Shown here: piece by piece, positions 33,476 through 44,835 of the stretch
Layout of the letters: each line of letters opens with the position of its first letter
Position numbering within the stretch: position 1 is the first letter of the stretch
Assembly (NCBI GenBank): GCA_003255025.1
Contig: QANY01013766.1
Span: forward strand, 248,001 to 312,000
From: Datisca glomerata
Lineage: Eukaryota; Streptophyta; Magnoliopsida; Cucurbitales; Datiscaceae
Length of the DNA: 64,000 nucleotides
Reading direction: 5' to 3'
Translations under genes and position numbers: made by a program
The notes under the pieces: generated by a model
The model's database searches: none
Told to the model about the DNA's origin: nothing
Seen by the model: the letters and a program-made list of their open reading frames with translations, nothing else

Positions 33476-35394
33476 CTCTCTCTACCATCGCTGTCACTCT
33501 CTAGCTCAATGACATCATTCCCTCGGTCTCTCTATTGCACTCCATCTCCTTCTCTCTCCACCTTCTTAGATCTGGTCTTGCACAACCCCCCATAAAAATG
33601 GATGAGATCAACCAACTCTAAGTTCAAGATTTGGTTGTAGATCTGTATTTTGTTTCAAATCTCAATTTTCTGCATCCAAAAGGAGGTATTTTTTTTCATT
33701 TTTATTGATTTCCTTTTGTTATCTTTGATTGGGACTATTGGTGTTGTGTGATGTTTGTTTCTTTTGTTAATTGGTAGATTTGAATTTTGCCTTATCTATG
33801 TTTTTCTTGCTTATATTCTAGAAATTTATTTTAGATTCTATGGCTTTTAGTGGGTTCAAATGTTCAACAGTTGGAAAAGAACAATGGGAAACGAAGACCA
33901 ATTCTTGATCCTCAAGTGTAATTTCGAACCTTTGATTTCTATGCTAAAAATTTCAAACCTTTGATTTCGTTGCTTTGGATCCTCATCAATAAATTGAGAA
34001 ACGAAGACAAATTCCTGATCCTCATGTCTTTTTACAACTTCATTGCTTACTTTTTTTGGAACTTGTTGATTGATTTACCTTAACAATTGAACGTGCTGCA
34101 CATATAACGAGCAGAGGTCTTGGTCTTCCTCGTTATGATTGCTACTGAAAATGTTGTGGATCGTTCCCTGCACAAAACCCACGAGACTAAGTTTGAGGAT
34201 TCAAATACCTTACAAAATGCAATACTAATAGATTATCAAGGTGTAGCAACTGAAAGGGAAGAAACAATAAGAGTGGTTGTGAATGCTTCAATTGCTGAAC
34301 GTGTTGTAGAGCCCACCCTTGTAATGTTTGAGGGAATTTGGTAGAGTTATATCGATTGCTGCATTTCAAATTGAGAGTCTCGGAGAGGTAAATGTTTTTT
34401 ATGTCATCAATGATCAGACACTATGGACTATATATTCCACTCAAGTAATCTATCTTCCTTTGCATGTTGATTTCCTTCATCTTGTTCATAACTTTGTCGT
34501 AGTTGCTTATGATCCCTCTGCTCTGGGAGTTGTTACTGCCAAATTGGTTCATGCTGCCGAATTGCCACCTTGTGGGTTGCACATTAGCGATTGATTCAAA
34601 ACTTCCATACATGATTAATAATTTAGTTCTAAATCTCATTGAAAAATAACTGAATATGAATTTCTTCATTGTTATTTGAATTCTTTTTTGTTTCTCCTTT
34701 ATTGTCTATTTATTGTTGACATTCAAAGTAGATGAATAAATATATTTAAACTAAAAAATGATGGGGAATACAAGATGGTAGTAGTTGTGCATGCGTCATT
34801 CTTATTTTGTTTCATTTTTTTAAACTTTATTATATCTCATTCTTTAGTTGACAAAGTTAAGAAGTTAAATGTCATAAATTTATTCTAATGATTGAAGTTG
34901 AATGTGCCCTTGGTTCAATTATATATTCTCTACCTGTTTCTTAATTGGTTGGAAAATGCACGGTATATGTATATTCATTTGTGTGGCAAATGTCGAGATT
35001 CTGTTCTTGAGTTGTAGTAGAAAAAAAGAGGATCGACAAAAGACAACAATTTGTAAGAGATATCCCTATATATACGGTTAGCCAAGCACTTGACAAAATC
35101 ATTTCTGGTGCAAATGGACAAATTCTATTGATAAATGGAGTCAAAAGGCCGATGCCACTTCTTAGAATTTTGGAAATTGAAATTTATCCAAGATTACTTT
35201 CAAAGGCCCGGAGTTTTGGACTAACTGACGATTGGATCAAGGTATACCTTTCGTCTTATCTATTTTATTCTTTTTACCTCTAGTATGGATTTTTCTTGTT
35301 AAGCCATTCTTTTCCATTCATGGAGAGAAATTTGTATGTTTCATCCATTTTCTCATGTGCCTTGACGGTCTCATTAATAGCTTGGCGAATTCAA

Positions 35395-35840
35395 AAGGAT
35401 ATTTTATCCTGATGATGTTATAATTCCACATGATGGAGCTAATAGGCTTGTTATAATTGAAGATGACATCTAGACTCCGAGAGGAACATGAAAGATCATC
35501 TAAGTCCATCTAAAGTAGTATTAGCAAATATGCAGAAATCAATTATGTTTACAAAATAATTGAATTGACAGGTTTCAGCAGCCATAGTCTTTCTAGTTTC
35601 TTACCTATTATGTGTGAATAATCCAATATACAATGGTCGTTACTAGTTCCAATTTTTATTTGCTTTAGATTATAGTTTCTTCTCATCAATCTGTAGTCCA
35701 ATGACTAAAATATTGTATTATTTTGTTCACATCACACTCATTTACAGGCCTACGCCAAAACTTTTAATCATGATATTCAAGTTTTGAACATTACTTTGAG
35801 AAGTTTTCCAACAGCTATTAAGTTCTCAAATGATATAATG
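35395..35840 (+). pseudogene. two further exon-like pieces inside the CACTA, unidentified
   Basis: 35395-35485 reads RIFYPDDVIIPHDGANRLVI and then a stop. 35748-35840 is bordered by TTTACAG and GTACTT and encodes 31 open codons starting AYAKTFNHDIQVLNIT. Neither belongs to the DEGP7 order as I know it, and both lie inside what would be a DEGP7 intron. They may be captured pieces of a second gene. Confidence 0.3.
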
Positions 35841-36108
35841 GTACTTTTCTGACTTCTGGTTTAAGATATTAAATAACACATCTTTCTAGTGGCTTACTTT
35901 TTCAGCAAATGCTTGTTGCTTCATACTAGCATTTACTTTTTATTTTGTATGGTATATACTGGTATTTTCTTATCTATGACCTTTAAGTGAGTTCATTTTC
36001 TTTTTCCAACCTATGGAGTTATGTTGGGTTTTGATTGGAGAAGTATATAAGATAATACAGATGGGGAATATAGATATTTGCCAGCCATGTCAAATAATGA
36101 TAGTGTCT

Positions 36109-36181
36109 TGCTGTTATTTAATATGAAAGCAATAAAATTGTTTAGGCTGTTATTTAATATGAAAGCAATAAAATTGTTTAC
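36109..36181 (+). repeat. 35-bp tandem duplication
   Basis: GCTGTTATTTAATATGAAAG plus the following 15 bases occurs twice, separated by three bases. Both copies lie in presumed intron DNA of the captured gene. Confidence 0.85.
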
Positions 36182-37239
36182 TATTACATGTTTCATTTTT
36201 TTTATTCCTTCGCTAAAGTTATGTTTGACTTGATAGATGGGGCGACATTTTATTCGTCCCCTGACTATCAATAGTTTATCAGGGAATATTTTCTGTCATT
36301 TCTTTTCTTGCAGTTTCCAGATTTAACCGTCCCGAACTATTCTAAATTCTCGTTATTTAGCATATGCTCTATGAATTTTGTTTAATTAATCTTGAGTTTG
36401 TTCGTTACTTTTTGAAATTTTTGTCCAAGTCGACTTATTTAAATATATTTAGGATTTTCCAGAAACATAGTTCGTGGGACTTATCATCTTTCAAGATTTA
36501 TTGTAGGCTCTTGTAAACAAAGATCCAATCAAACGACAAGTTTTACGAGTGAAAAGTTGTTTTACTGGATCAAAGGCCGATAATCTATTGGAACAAAGAG
36601 ATATGGTCTTGGCCATTAATAAACAACCAATTACATGCTTCGTGGCATTGAAGATGCTTGCTAGGAATTAAACAAACACAATAATAATGATGGAAAGCTT
36701 AATGTGGACAGGTAAACTGTTACAATTTTCTCTCCATTGTTTATATATTTTCTATTTTTTTGTTCTTGGGATTTGAAGTAGTCTTGAAAATATATTATGT
36801 GATGCAAAGTTGTTTAGTTATCGTCCAACTTCTCTAAAATAGAAGAAGATGTAAAGAAAATTATAATATGATAATAATCATATTCCAGGGGTAGAAATTG
36901 ATCTGCTTGTGGGCACTAATGTTAGAAAGGGAATGACACAACTCGTACAATAAATTGGTGTGGGTGCATTGTTCAAGATTCTCATCTAGCTATGTTTCTT
37001 CCTGAAGAAGGCCATAGTGTGTACATGAATGGATTTCGCCCATTCATTGAATCATTCAATGAGAAGGATTTGTGTAACTTACTATCATAAATATGTTCAA
37101 AATAAAATTTTTAGTATAATGTAATAGTTTTCTCCTAGTAAAGAGAAGCAAAAAAATAGGACAAAAAACATAGTGCCTGGGAATGAATGGATGTCATTGA
37201 AAGGCAGGTTTTTACCTTTTCATGATAATTTTAAAAAAA

Positions 37240-37555
37240 GACTCTTTAATGACGGGGATTGCCGTCATTATAGGCGGCACCTATAATGACGAGCAATACA
37301 TGTCATTAAAGGTGTTTTTGCGGCGCCTATAATCCCGTCATTATAGTCGGCACCTATAATGACGGGCAATACCCGTCATTAAAGGTGTTTTGCGGTACTT
37401 TTGATGACGGGGCCCGTCATCAAAAGTATTTTGGCGGCACTTTTTTATGATGATTTTTGATAAAATAATTTAGATGACAGCCCGGTAAATGACAGTAATA
37501 TCCCCGTCATTAAAGGATTTTGATGATAGGTTTTTACCGTCATCTAAGTCCCACT
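37240..37555. repeat. CACTA subterminal repeats with palindrome
   Basis: GGCACCTATAATGACG.GCAA with a conserved continuation occurs at 37283 and 37351. CCCGTCATT-type motifs appear in both orientations throughout. A 31-bp palindrome at 37397-37427 has 15-bp perfect arms (ACTTTTGATGACGGG). Such arrays normally bind the CACTA transposase. The left end has only weak counterparts (TTAATGACA, TTTATGACA). Confidence 0.8.
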
Positions 37556-37569
37556 TTGTAGTAGTGTGT

Positions 37570-38639
37570 ATTGTAAACTTCATTTACTGGTTCTGTTTAT
37601 CATCATAGTGTGTGTTTAATTCCACTCCGCTCTTGAAAAAAAAGGGAAATAAAATCTAGTTAATCACAAACAGAAAATGACAAATAAATCAACAGCTACA
37701 AAGCAATATTGTACATTCGAATAATCATTCTGTCTAAGCATGTTACTTCTTCTCTGAATAATCAAAGGTGTGTTTTTTTCATATCATAAACATCATAATT
37801 AAACGTTTTACTTAAAACGTACCTGTGTTTAGTATTGATTGTCATATTTGATGTTTTGAAATCTTTTTGCATGATATCCGGAATTCTGTGTAATATTCTT
37901 ATGTGGTTTGCCATTTTTTTTCGAAATATTCATTCATTTACGTTATATTACAGCGTGTTTGGTCCATGATTTCTAATGTTAATTCGAAAGTAGTCAATCA
38001 ATAATTTACTTATAGTATATTACTGATATAGTTCAGGCAATATTTTTCAATTCCGTATTTAGTCAATAAGTGATTTACTTATCATTTCTTCGTTTGATTG
38101 TGCTACAGGAAAATTTATAACATAACTTGTGATACACATTATGTAAATTTCATTATTGATTGTTAGTTCGTAAGTATCTTTATGATCGACTTATTTTTAG
38201 AAAAGTGATTCAACTAATATTATTATCACCTATGTGTCATATATTGTTATTATTCTTCTTGGAATTAAAATTTGTTCACAATATATGTTTTTCACATATT
38301 GATATATAGTATTTCGTACATCTATTAGTATAAACTTTGAATTTCCTTTTCAATTAATTTATGATCTTATAAAGTAATTTGGGATGCATTCAATGTAAAC
38401 TGCTTATCGATTATTCTATATCATGTATTTACATTATCAATGCAAATTTATGATAAATAAGTAGGTATGTAATTTATAAACATATGAACACGAGTGTCTC
38501 CGTCAATGATGCTCTCAAAATCCTAATCAAAACCCTATACAAAAGAAAAAATATGTTCGTAATGGTTCAATTTCCAATCACAAAGTTTTCGGTCTTTATT
38601 CAAGTTCTGTTTTAAATTGAAACTCATATTTATAGGGAT
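37570..38639. other. AT-rich intergenic DNA
   Basis: No reading frame, repeat border or RNA gene was recognised here. Confidence 0.5.
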
Positions 38640-38784
38640 GTTTTTAAGAAGAAAAAATGGAATTTTTGTCTATCGAATTTTTAAGTAAGTTGCAACAAAT
38701 TGATAGTTTTACAACCCTCTTGAAAATCGGACATTTACTTCCCGAGGAATTTTTGTCCATAGACTTCCTATGTTTCTTGTAGTG
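38640..38784. mobile_element. orphan right terminus of another CACTA element
   Basis: The sequence ends GTTTCTTGTAGTG, the reverse complement of CACTACAAGAAAC, a widespread plant CACTA terminus different from that of the 33078 element. The adjoining sequence has inverted GAATTTTTGTC.AT/ATAGAC motifs (38660-38770) like subterminal repeats. No left terminus was found, so it is a truncated relic. Confidence 0.55.
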
Positions 38785-38845
38785 TAAGAATCCCATGAAA
38801 AGAAAACCAAAATAGAAAAACAAACCCAACTCCCTCCTAACCTAG

Positions 38846-38897
<52 letters not shown>
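38846..38897 (+). repeat. (CT)n microsatellite
   Basis: About 50 bp of uninterrupted CT repeat. Confidence 0.95.
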
Positions 38898-38900
<3 letters not shown>

Positions 38901-38905
38901 CTCTC

Positions 38906-38968
38906 TTTGTTGCAGCCCAACCCATCACTTTGTTGCAGCCCAACCCATCACTTTGTTGCAGCCCAGCC
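38906..38968 (+). repeat. 23-bp tandem repeat
   Basis: CTTTGTTGCAGCCCAACCC plus ATCA occurs about two and a half times in tandem directly after the CT microsatellite. Confidence 0.85.
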
Positions 38969-39149
38969 GCTTGGCTTAAAGTCGAGCAACAAACTTGTTT
39001 CAGAATCAGCATTCACCAAGGAAAAAACATGAGCTCCAATGAAGTCACCAACTAGGAATACAATGAAAGATGAAACTGTAACATTGGTTGAAATTTCAAA
39101 AGCACGGTTGCCTCTTGGTTTTGAGACCCCATTTTCTTTCAATTGATTT

Positions 39150-40559
39150 GCTTCTTTTCAGCAAATGGACAAGTTCTCATATATTTTTAACATCCATATA
39201 CCACACATTTTCTTAGAATCTAATTTGTAGTACACTACAAAGTAATTTGAACACACCAAATGTATCGATATAGTCTGTTGGAATTACTGTTATGAGAGTA
39301 AAAAGACTACTATTATTCAAACTCTCACTAAAAACATAACCTTTAAGAAAAGCATATGAGAAGTTTGATAATCTTTATATGTCTTGAAGGACAATACAAC
39401 CCAAAACCCTTTGATCTATCTAAACATCATATTAAATAACAATGTACAATATAAAACTTTGATCATTCAAGATATCGCCATATAGAAATTCTAAGATCAA
39501 ACTTATATTTGTGCACAACTTCTACTCAATTGAAAAAACTTTGTGACTGTTTCTAGAGCTTCTCAAATACGCTTGACAAGTGAAGAGCAAGAGTGAAGAG
39601 TGAAGCTTGATGAGTGTCTTTTCTTCCTGCAACTTAATCATGGTCTATAAAAACATGCATTATGAGAACAATGACACTTTATCTTATAGTATGTGTGATA
39701 AAATGGTCATGTTCACACCTTTATTTTTATTCTCCGCCTCTATTTCTTCACAACTTTAATTCATCGTTATAGCTGTATCCCAGCCTTAGCTTTGATAAAC
39801 ATCAGATTTCAGAATTATGGTGGATAAGATACACATAAATAGACCTTCAAAAATATGGATAAAAACAATAAAATATCTAAAAGTCCACCTCGAATATTAA
39901 TGTAAAAAAGGGCATGAACATCAATATAAATAAAATCCAAAAGAGTTCAAGCTCGACTTGTCTGCAAATTTATTTTCTCATGTAGTTTTCCTTTCATACA
40001 ATGAAGTATTCTAATGTCTTTTTAGAAATATACTCATGTCCTTCTATAACATAATATAGAGGCATTTTCGTTGATTGAAACGTGTTTAGCTCCAGATATT
40101 GTTGAATCCATAGAAAAACTATAAGCATGAATACAAAATAACATGATGTAAGAACTCCAACACAATAGGAGTTTTCTATCCATGCATGTCATTACACAAG
40201 TTGTGAACCCACACTAGTCTTTCCTTTATATGTTTTCGTTGTCCTTCACTGAACCAACACCATCATAATTACCTTTCATAAGCTCTTAAAGGTAATGAAC
40301 TTCAATTGCTTCTTGCTACTAATAAAATGAGACATAATCAAACCTAGAAGGTTGTAGTAGTGTTCTTAACTTAAATAATTCACGAATAACCTTACGAATA
40401 GAAGCACCTTAATAACAACTATAAAATTGGTCTTATCCCATTCTCGTTATGAAATTTATCATAATTTAGCTCAACCGTAAATACATTTTCTTTAGAAGAA
40501 CAAATCATAGTCTAATAACTTAAATAGATGTGACTCCTCTAACTTCAAAATCTAAATTG
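39150..40559 (-). pseudogene. degraded Ty1/copia relic, including integrase
   Basis: Across frame breaks, the minus strand near 39790-39970 reads TLLDFIYIDVHALFYINIRG and then RSIYVYLIHHNSEI. These resemble copia integrase motifs (LDLIHTDVCGP..., ...SRYGYVYLIRHKSE). Farther upstream on the same strand (39980-40090), a Cys-containing stretch could be the zinc-binding head. No LTRs were recognised. The relic is old, and only the integrase motif is reasonably supported. Confidence 0.45.
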
Positions 40560-40564
40560 AGTTC
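40560..40564 (+). repeat. 5-bp target duplication, left (AGTTC)
   Basis: AGTTC precedes the TGTAGATG edge of the left gypsy LTR and is repeated at 55006-55010 after the right LTR. Confidence 0.8.
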
Positions 40565-41160
40565 TGTAGATGTTCAAAATCTATCATTGAATCGAATTTC
40601 CATGTGTAACTCAATGAACTCACTAATCTGCAAAACGATGAAACGATGAAGGCCGGTGTCGTGCACAACCTAATACACTCTGACGCTCAAATTAGTGGAA
40701 TGACATAATGCATATCATTTTTGTGATGGGTCACCATCTATTTATAATGAAGGAAGGAAAACACTTTAGAGAATAATCCCTCAAATCACGTGCTCTCAAT
40801 TGTTATCTCTTTTAGTTGTTATCTCATCACTTTAAACAACTTTGAGATTATCTTTGAGATGTTGAGATCGTATCTCTGTCACGTCATGGGATGAGCCATC
40901 GGTCATCATGGTGACCTTAGTCATAGATGAACCCTTGGACATCATGGTGTCCTCGATCATGGATGAGCCCTCAGACATCATGGTGTCATTGGTCATGAAT
41001 GAGCACTCGGTCATCCTAGTGACCACGTGCCTCATAAACTTAGTCCATCGCCTGAAGCCTTTGGGTTGGGATTTTATGGTCCACCCATTACAAGATAAAT
41101 GTTGAGCCTTGCCTAAAATCTTCATTTGAGGCTCTAGCCCATGTGTTTTTATTCCCCATA
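40565..41160 (-). repeat. 3' LTR of the gypsy element
   Basis: It aligns with 54362-55005 (GATGTTGAGATC.TATCTCT, TATTTATAATGAAGGAAGGA, CTCTAGCCCATGTGTTTTT). In minus orientation it begins TATGGGGAATAAAAAC after the purine-rich AAGAAGTGGAGGCAAAC. An internal tandem repeat of ATGAGCCCTCGGACATCATGG-like units lies at 40890-41020. Confidence 0.9.
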
Positions 41161-41389
41161 GTTTGCCTCCACTTCTTAAGTCTAGAGCACAACGCTAGAA
41201 TCGGAAAAAAAGTGTCCATGGAAGTGACGCGATTTATATCAATTTTCAAGCTAACTAGTGCCACTGGTTGTGAGTCTTTTATCTGTATCATACTTTGATT
41301 CATTAAGTGTATGCGTTTGTATCCGAGTGTCCAGTGTGCTTTAGTGCCAAACTAAGCTGAATGTCTAGCGAAGCTTGAATGCTTGGACG

Positions 41390-41690
41390 TTGATATGTTA
41401 GATCTGACCGAGCGCACTTTGCTTTGCGGAACTGGTCGAGCGCTCATTAGGCTCAGCCTTGGAGGGTCTGCCCAGGCGTTCAACGGGCTCGACCTTATTG
41501 GGCTTGGCCAAGCACTCAGCGTGCTCGACCTTGTTTGGCCTAGCCGAGAACTTATGCTCGGCCTTAAAGGCTTGGCAGAATGCTCAGTGCTTGCCTTAAA
41601 GGTTTGATCGAGCGCTAAGCGCTTGAATTTGTGTACCTTGGCCGAGCGCTCAGCACACTCGGCCTTGTCGGCCCTAGCCAAGAGCTTCCC
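41390..41690 (+). repeat. degenerate GC-rich repeats (about 45 bp) beside the 3' LTR
   Basis: Variants of GCTCGGCCTTGTTGGGC and TAGCCGAGCGCTCAGC recur every 40-50 bp. The repeats are imperfect and give spurious open frames on both strands. Tat-type gypsy elements often carry such variable tandem repeats between pol and the 3' LTR. Confidence 0.65.
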
Positions 41691-42149
41691 TTCTTGGATT
41701 AAGTGGTATTTTGGGAAAAATCCAATTTTTCTGCCATTTGTAATACCAATTTTTTAAAATTTCCCTCCAATTTTTCCCTCTCATTTTTTCATCTAGAATT
41801 CAAGGTTTTCCCTCTCCCTTCTCCAAAATTTCATCTCCATTCGTCTATAAATATCATTCAATCCTTCACCTAAAATCACTCATCTCTTTTATCATTTCTC
41901 AATCTCTCTATCCTTTTTACATTTCATGGTGTTGGAGTTTGCTCATCAATTTTGGGAAGGATTTCCTCTCGCCTACAAGTTTCTCCTTTAATCTTCAAGA
42001 TTAATTCTCTTCCCCTTCCTTTCATCCTTATAACTTTTATACATCCTCATTTATTTTGTTCATTTCCAGCGAGCTTCTGGTAAATAATTTCCTCCTTTGA
42101 TTCGACCTTAGCGTTATTTTTTTGAAGAATTTATGTTTTCTACAAACCG

Positions 42150-44501
42150 AACATATCTGATCCTAGCATATCCTCATCGTTTGATGTTGAGAGGGTATTT
42201 GATGATGGTTTTATACCCCTGGGGATACGTGTGAGAGTCGATCATTTGGTCGTTACTAGGGACGTTGATGAGGACAAGGTCATGAGAGGGCTCGAAAGTG
42301 ATAGTGAGGCTGAGGGTATGATCGAGGGTGAGGCTAAGGTATCACCGAGAGTAAGGCCGAGGGTATGGCCGAGGGTTTTAAAAGTGAGGCTGAGGGTGAC
42401 GCCGAGTATGAGGCCTAGGGTAATGAGATTGAAGATGACCGGGTGAGGTCAGTTCAATATGTGGGGCCTACACCATCAACTTTCCCTCCCTCTACACTAA
42501 TTGAGCCTCACTTGGAGATGTACCGAGTAGAATATGGGTTTCCCATGTCCATAGAAATGAAGCTCCTAAGTGAGTCTTAACGACCCGACTCTTCCCTACC
42601 GCATGGTTGGGAATGCTTTTATGAATTCCCCTACAGGTTTAGCCTTAAACTCCATCTGCCAAAATTTAGAAGGATGGTGTTGAAATTTTACAACCTCGCT
42701 TCTGCTTAGTTGTTATCCAACTCTTGGAGGACCCTTCTTTTTCTCTTAGTGTTGGCACATAAGACCGAAGTCGATGTGAATCTTGAGCTCTTAAGGAGTT
42801 TATACTATTTGCTTTAGCATGGGACTACCGGTCACTATTACTTGAATGTTAAATCGTGAAATTTATTAATTGTCGATAAGCCAACTAGCAATAAATATTG
42901 ATAGGAAAACTATTTCTTTATCCGAGGGGAGTGGGAATGTCCTTCAGATAAGGCCTCTACCAATGCTACAAACGTGAGAACTAGTTGGGGCATTCAAGGT
43001 AGAATAAAGCATTTTCTCATTCAAGATATTGTCAGTTTAATGTATACTAATGCATGTTATCTTATTTGTGCAGCTCATGGATCTCGAGGTCTCATTCCTT
43101 TCAATAAGTCGACGAGTAAAGCGTATGAATGTCTACGTGGATCCAGATAGGCATATCGACGACATTTTTATGCAGAAGAATCTTAAAGCTGCGGGTTTAT
43201 GAGAGTACGCAGTCGAACATCCCAGAGGTATCCCCATATTTTTTCCTGGCACATTACATCCCTTCGTTTTTCTTAGGTCTGTCATTTATTGCTTATTAAG
43301 GACTAAGCCTGAGCTAATCTTTTCCAACTCATTGACCTTATTAGAATGAAATACTAATTTGATGATGTCAACTGCAAAACTTTCTTTCAAAGAGCTGAAG
43401 TGAAGGGAAAAGAAAACAAGGAAGAATAAAAAACATAAGGCTTATCACTCTTTCCCCCGCATCTGATCACACATCCGTGCTAGTTGTGGCATCTGTAATG
43501 ATCCCGCCCTTGCTCAATCCTCGAATGGACCATCATCCGATCTTCCACTTGGGGATACCATTACTTCTTTGCCTCCTTGTCCTCATCTGGATAAAAGGCC
43601 TCAGGAGCTGATTGAAGAGATTGAGAAGATTCTTTAGTCAACCCTAGCTCTTTTTCTCTCCCTAGTGATGCTTCCGTGCAAACTGACGACGCCAATACCA
43701 TCTTAGTGGCTAAGTGGCTCCTAACTCCCTAGGACCAGAATTTGATGGCCAATAAGTTTGATGATGCATTATCTGACGAGACTGTTGTCAGCTCCCTCCC
43801 CGTATGTCCCCTTTTTTCTTTACTTAAAATTTACTAAGTTGATAATATACTTATTAACACTTTATCATTTTCCTCTCAATGTCCTCAAGCAGTTACAATG
43901 GCAGCAAGGAGAGCCAGCTTGTTGAAAATGAAGTATGATCACAAGACCGAAGAGTTGAAGGAGGCAAAGAAGTAAATATCCCCCCTTTAGTCATCTTAAA
44001 AAAGTCTGAAGGAGAGGGCAGCCATATCTGAGGCTAACTTCTAAGCCCTTGAGGGAAACATAAGGAAATTGAGGCATGATCATGATGGGTTGAAGTCTTA
44101 ATATGAAGCATCAGAAGTTGCCCAACACAAACTTCAGGAGTTATTGAAGGCTGTGGAAGATGAGCTCGCAACCGTGAAGAATGAGTTTTGCTTCAACGAA
44201 GGACGAGGTGCTGAATACCTATAGTGTTAGATATATAGCTGGTAGGGAGGCACCAAAAAAATAAATCATAGAAGGCAAGATTGATTGGAGCCCGATGTAT
44301 TCTTCTCCATATGATGATGATGGAAACGAGACTATTGTGGTTGAGTACGAAGATGAACCCATAGTTGAGGGTGGGCTTGGTTCCAAAGATCCCCTTAGTT
44401 CTGTTATTGAGCTCGAGGTCTCCATTGATCCATCTACTGAAAAAGAGGTTGATAAAACGCGTTCTTTGGCTCCTGTTGGTGCAGATTCTTTATGGTCTTG
44501 A
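42150..44501 (+). pseudogene. antisense extra ORF of the gypsy element (putative gypsy-type transposon protein)
   Basis: The frame runs opposite to pol. Readable parts in order: SDPSISSSFDVERVFDDGFI, an acidic Glu/Ala/Gly-rich repeat that shifts frame, EMYRVEYGFPMSIEMKLLSE, FYEFPYRFSLKLHLPKFRRM, LKFYNLASAQLLSNSWRTL, FIRGEWECPSDKAS (42480-42960), then exon-like pieces to a Lys/Glu-rich coiled-coil-like region (43900-44210) and an acidic tail ending at 44501. Intron-like gaps with GT/AG borders occur (for example 43801-43890). From memory this resembles the plant 'putative gypsy type transposon' family found in antisense in Tat-type elements; its function is unknown. Several stops and frameshifts are present. 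Confidence 0.6.
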
Positions 44502-44835
44502 TATGTGATTCCACGCCATGTGAGACTCTTTTTCGACCACATGTGGCCTTTAACTTGTCTTTATATTTTATTTACTTTTTGACTTAGAGAATGTTGGCCA
44601 ACAATATAACTTATATTTTTCTAATTGAAAACAACATTCATATTTTGAACGCACAAACTTTGGAGTATGCGCTGAGGTATTTTTCAGCACATTGTGAAAG
44701 TTAGGTTTATCCCCCTTCAGACCCTTGAAGATGCATACCAATGTTATGGTATCCCATGGTCTTGATTGAGTTCTTTTCTTGGACATTCATACGATCTTAT
44801 GTAAAATTATACCAAGTGTTGAGAAAGCCTCATCT

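Larger units (their letters stand above)
34187..37080 (+). pseudogene. DEGP7-like (protease Do-like 7) gene fragment captured by the CACTA element
   Basis: Recognisable exons in gene order: EPTLVMFE (about 34310-34333); SIAAFQIESLGE (34350-34388, followed by GTAAAT); VDFLHLVHNFVVVAYDPSAL and VHAAELPP (34467-34590); QQFVRDIPIYTVSQALDKII, NGVKRPMPLLRILEIE and KARSFGLTDDWIK (about 35008-35241, donor GTATAC); ALVNKDPIKRQVLRVKSCF, NLLEQRDMVLAINKQPIT (36507-36711, acceptor TGTAG, donor GTAAAC); and VEIDLLVGTNVRKG, LPEEGHSVY (from 36889, acceptor TTCCAG). These match, from memory of the family, the central and PDZ-containing part of plant DEGP7. The N-terminal trypsin-like domain is absent. There is a frameshift near TCFVAL and at least one stop. 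Introns are kept, so capture was at DNA level. Confidence 0.85.
33078..37566. mobile_element. CACTA (En/Spm) transposon carrying host gene exons (Pack-CACTA)
   Basis: The left end CACTACTACAAAAA and the right end TTTGTAGTAGTG are terminal inverted repeats of the CACTA superfamily. They are flanked by the 3-bp direct repeat TGT (33075-33077 and 37567-37569), the target size of that superfamily. Subterminal inverted motifs (GACGGG/CCCGTC) crowd the right end. No transposase frame is visible in its 4,489 bp. Instead the interior carries exons and introns of a DEGP7-like gene, so it is non-autonomous and depends on a transposase from elsewhere. Confidence 0.88.

Noticed and set aside
33247..33512. 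Open frames rich in Ser/Leu/Pro
   Set aside because: They are translations of the (CT)n microsatellite in different frames, not genes.
38948..39142. Minus-strand 64-codon frame (MKENGVSKPRGNRAFEIST...)
   Set aside because: It looks somewhat protein-like, but I recognise no family. It overlaps the 23-bp tandem repeat, and there is no supporting exon or neighbour.
41352..41681. Minus-strand 109-codon frame (and the plus-strand 74-codon frame opposite)
   Set aside because: Both arise from GC-rich degenerate repeats; no domain is visible.
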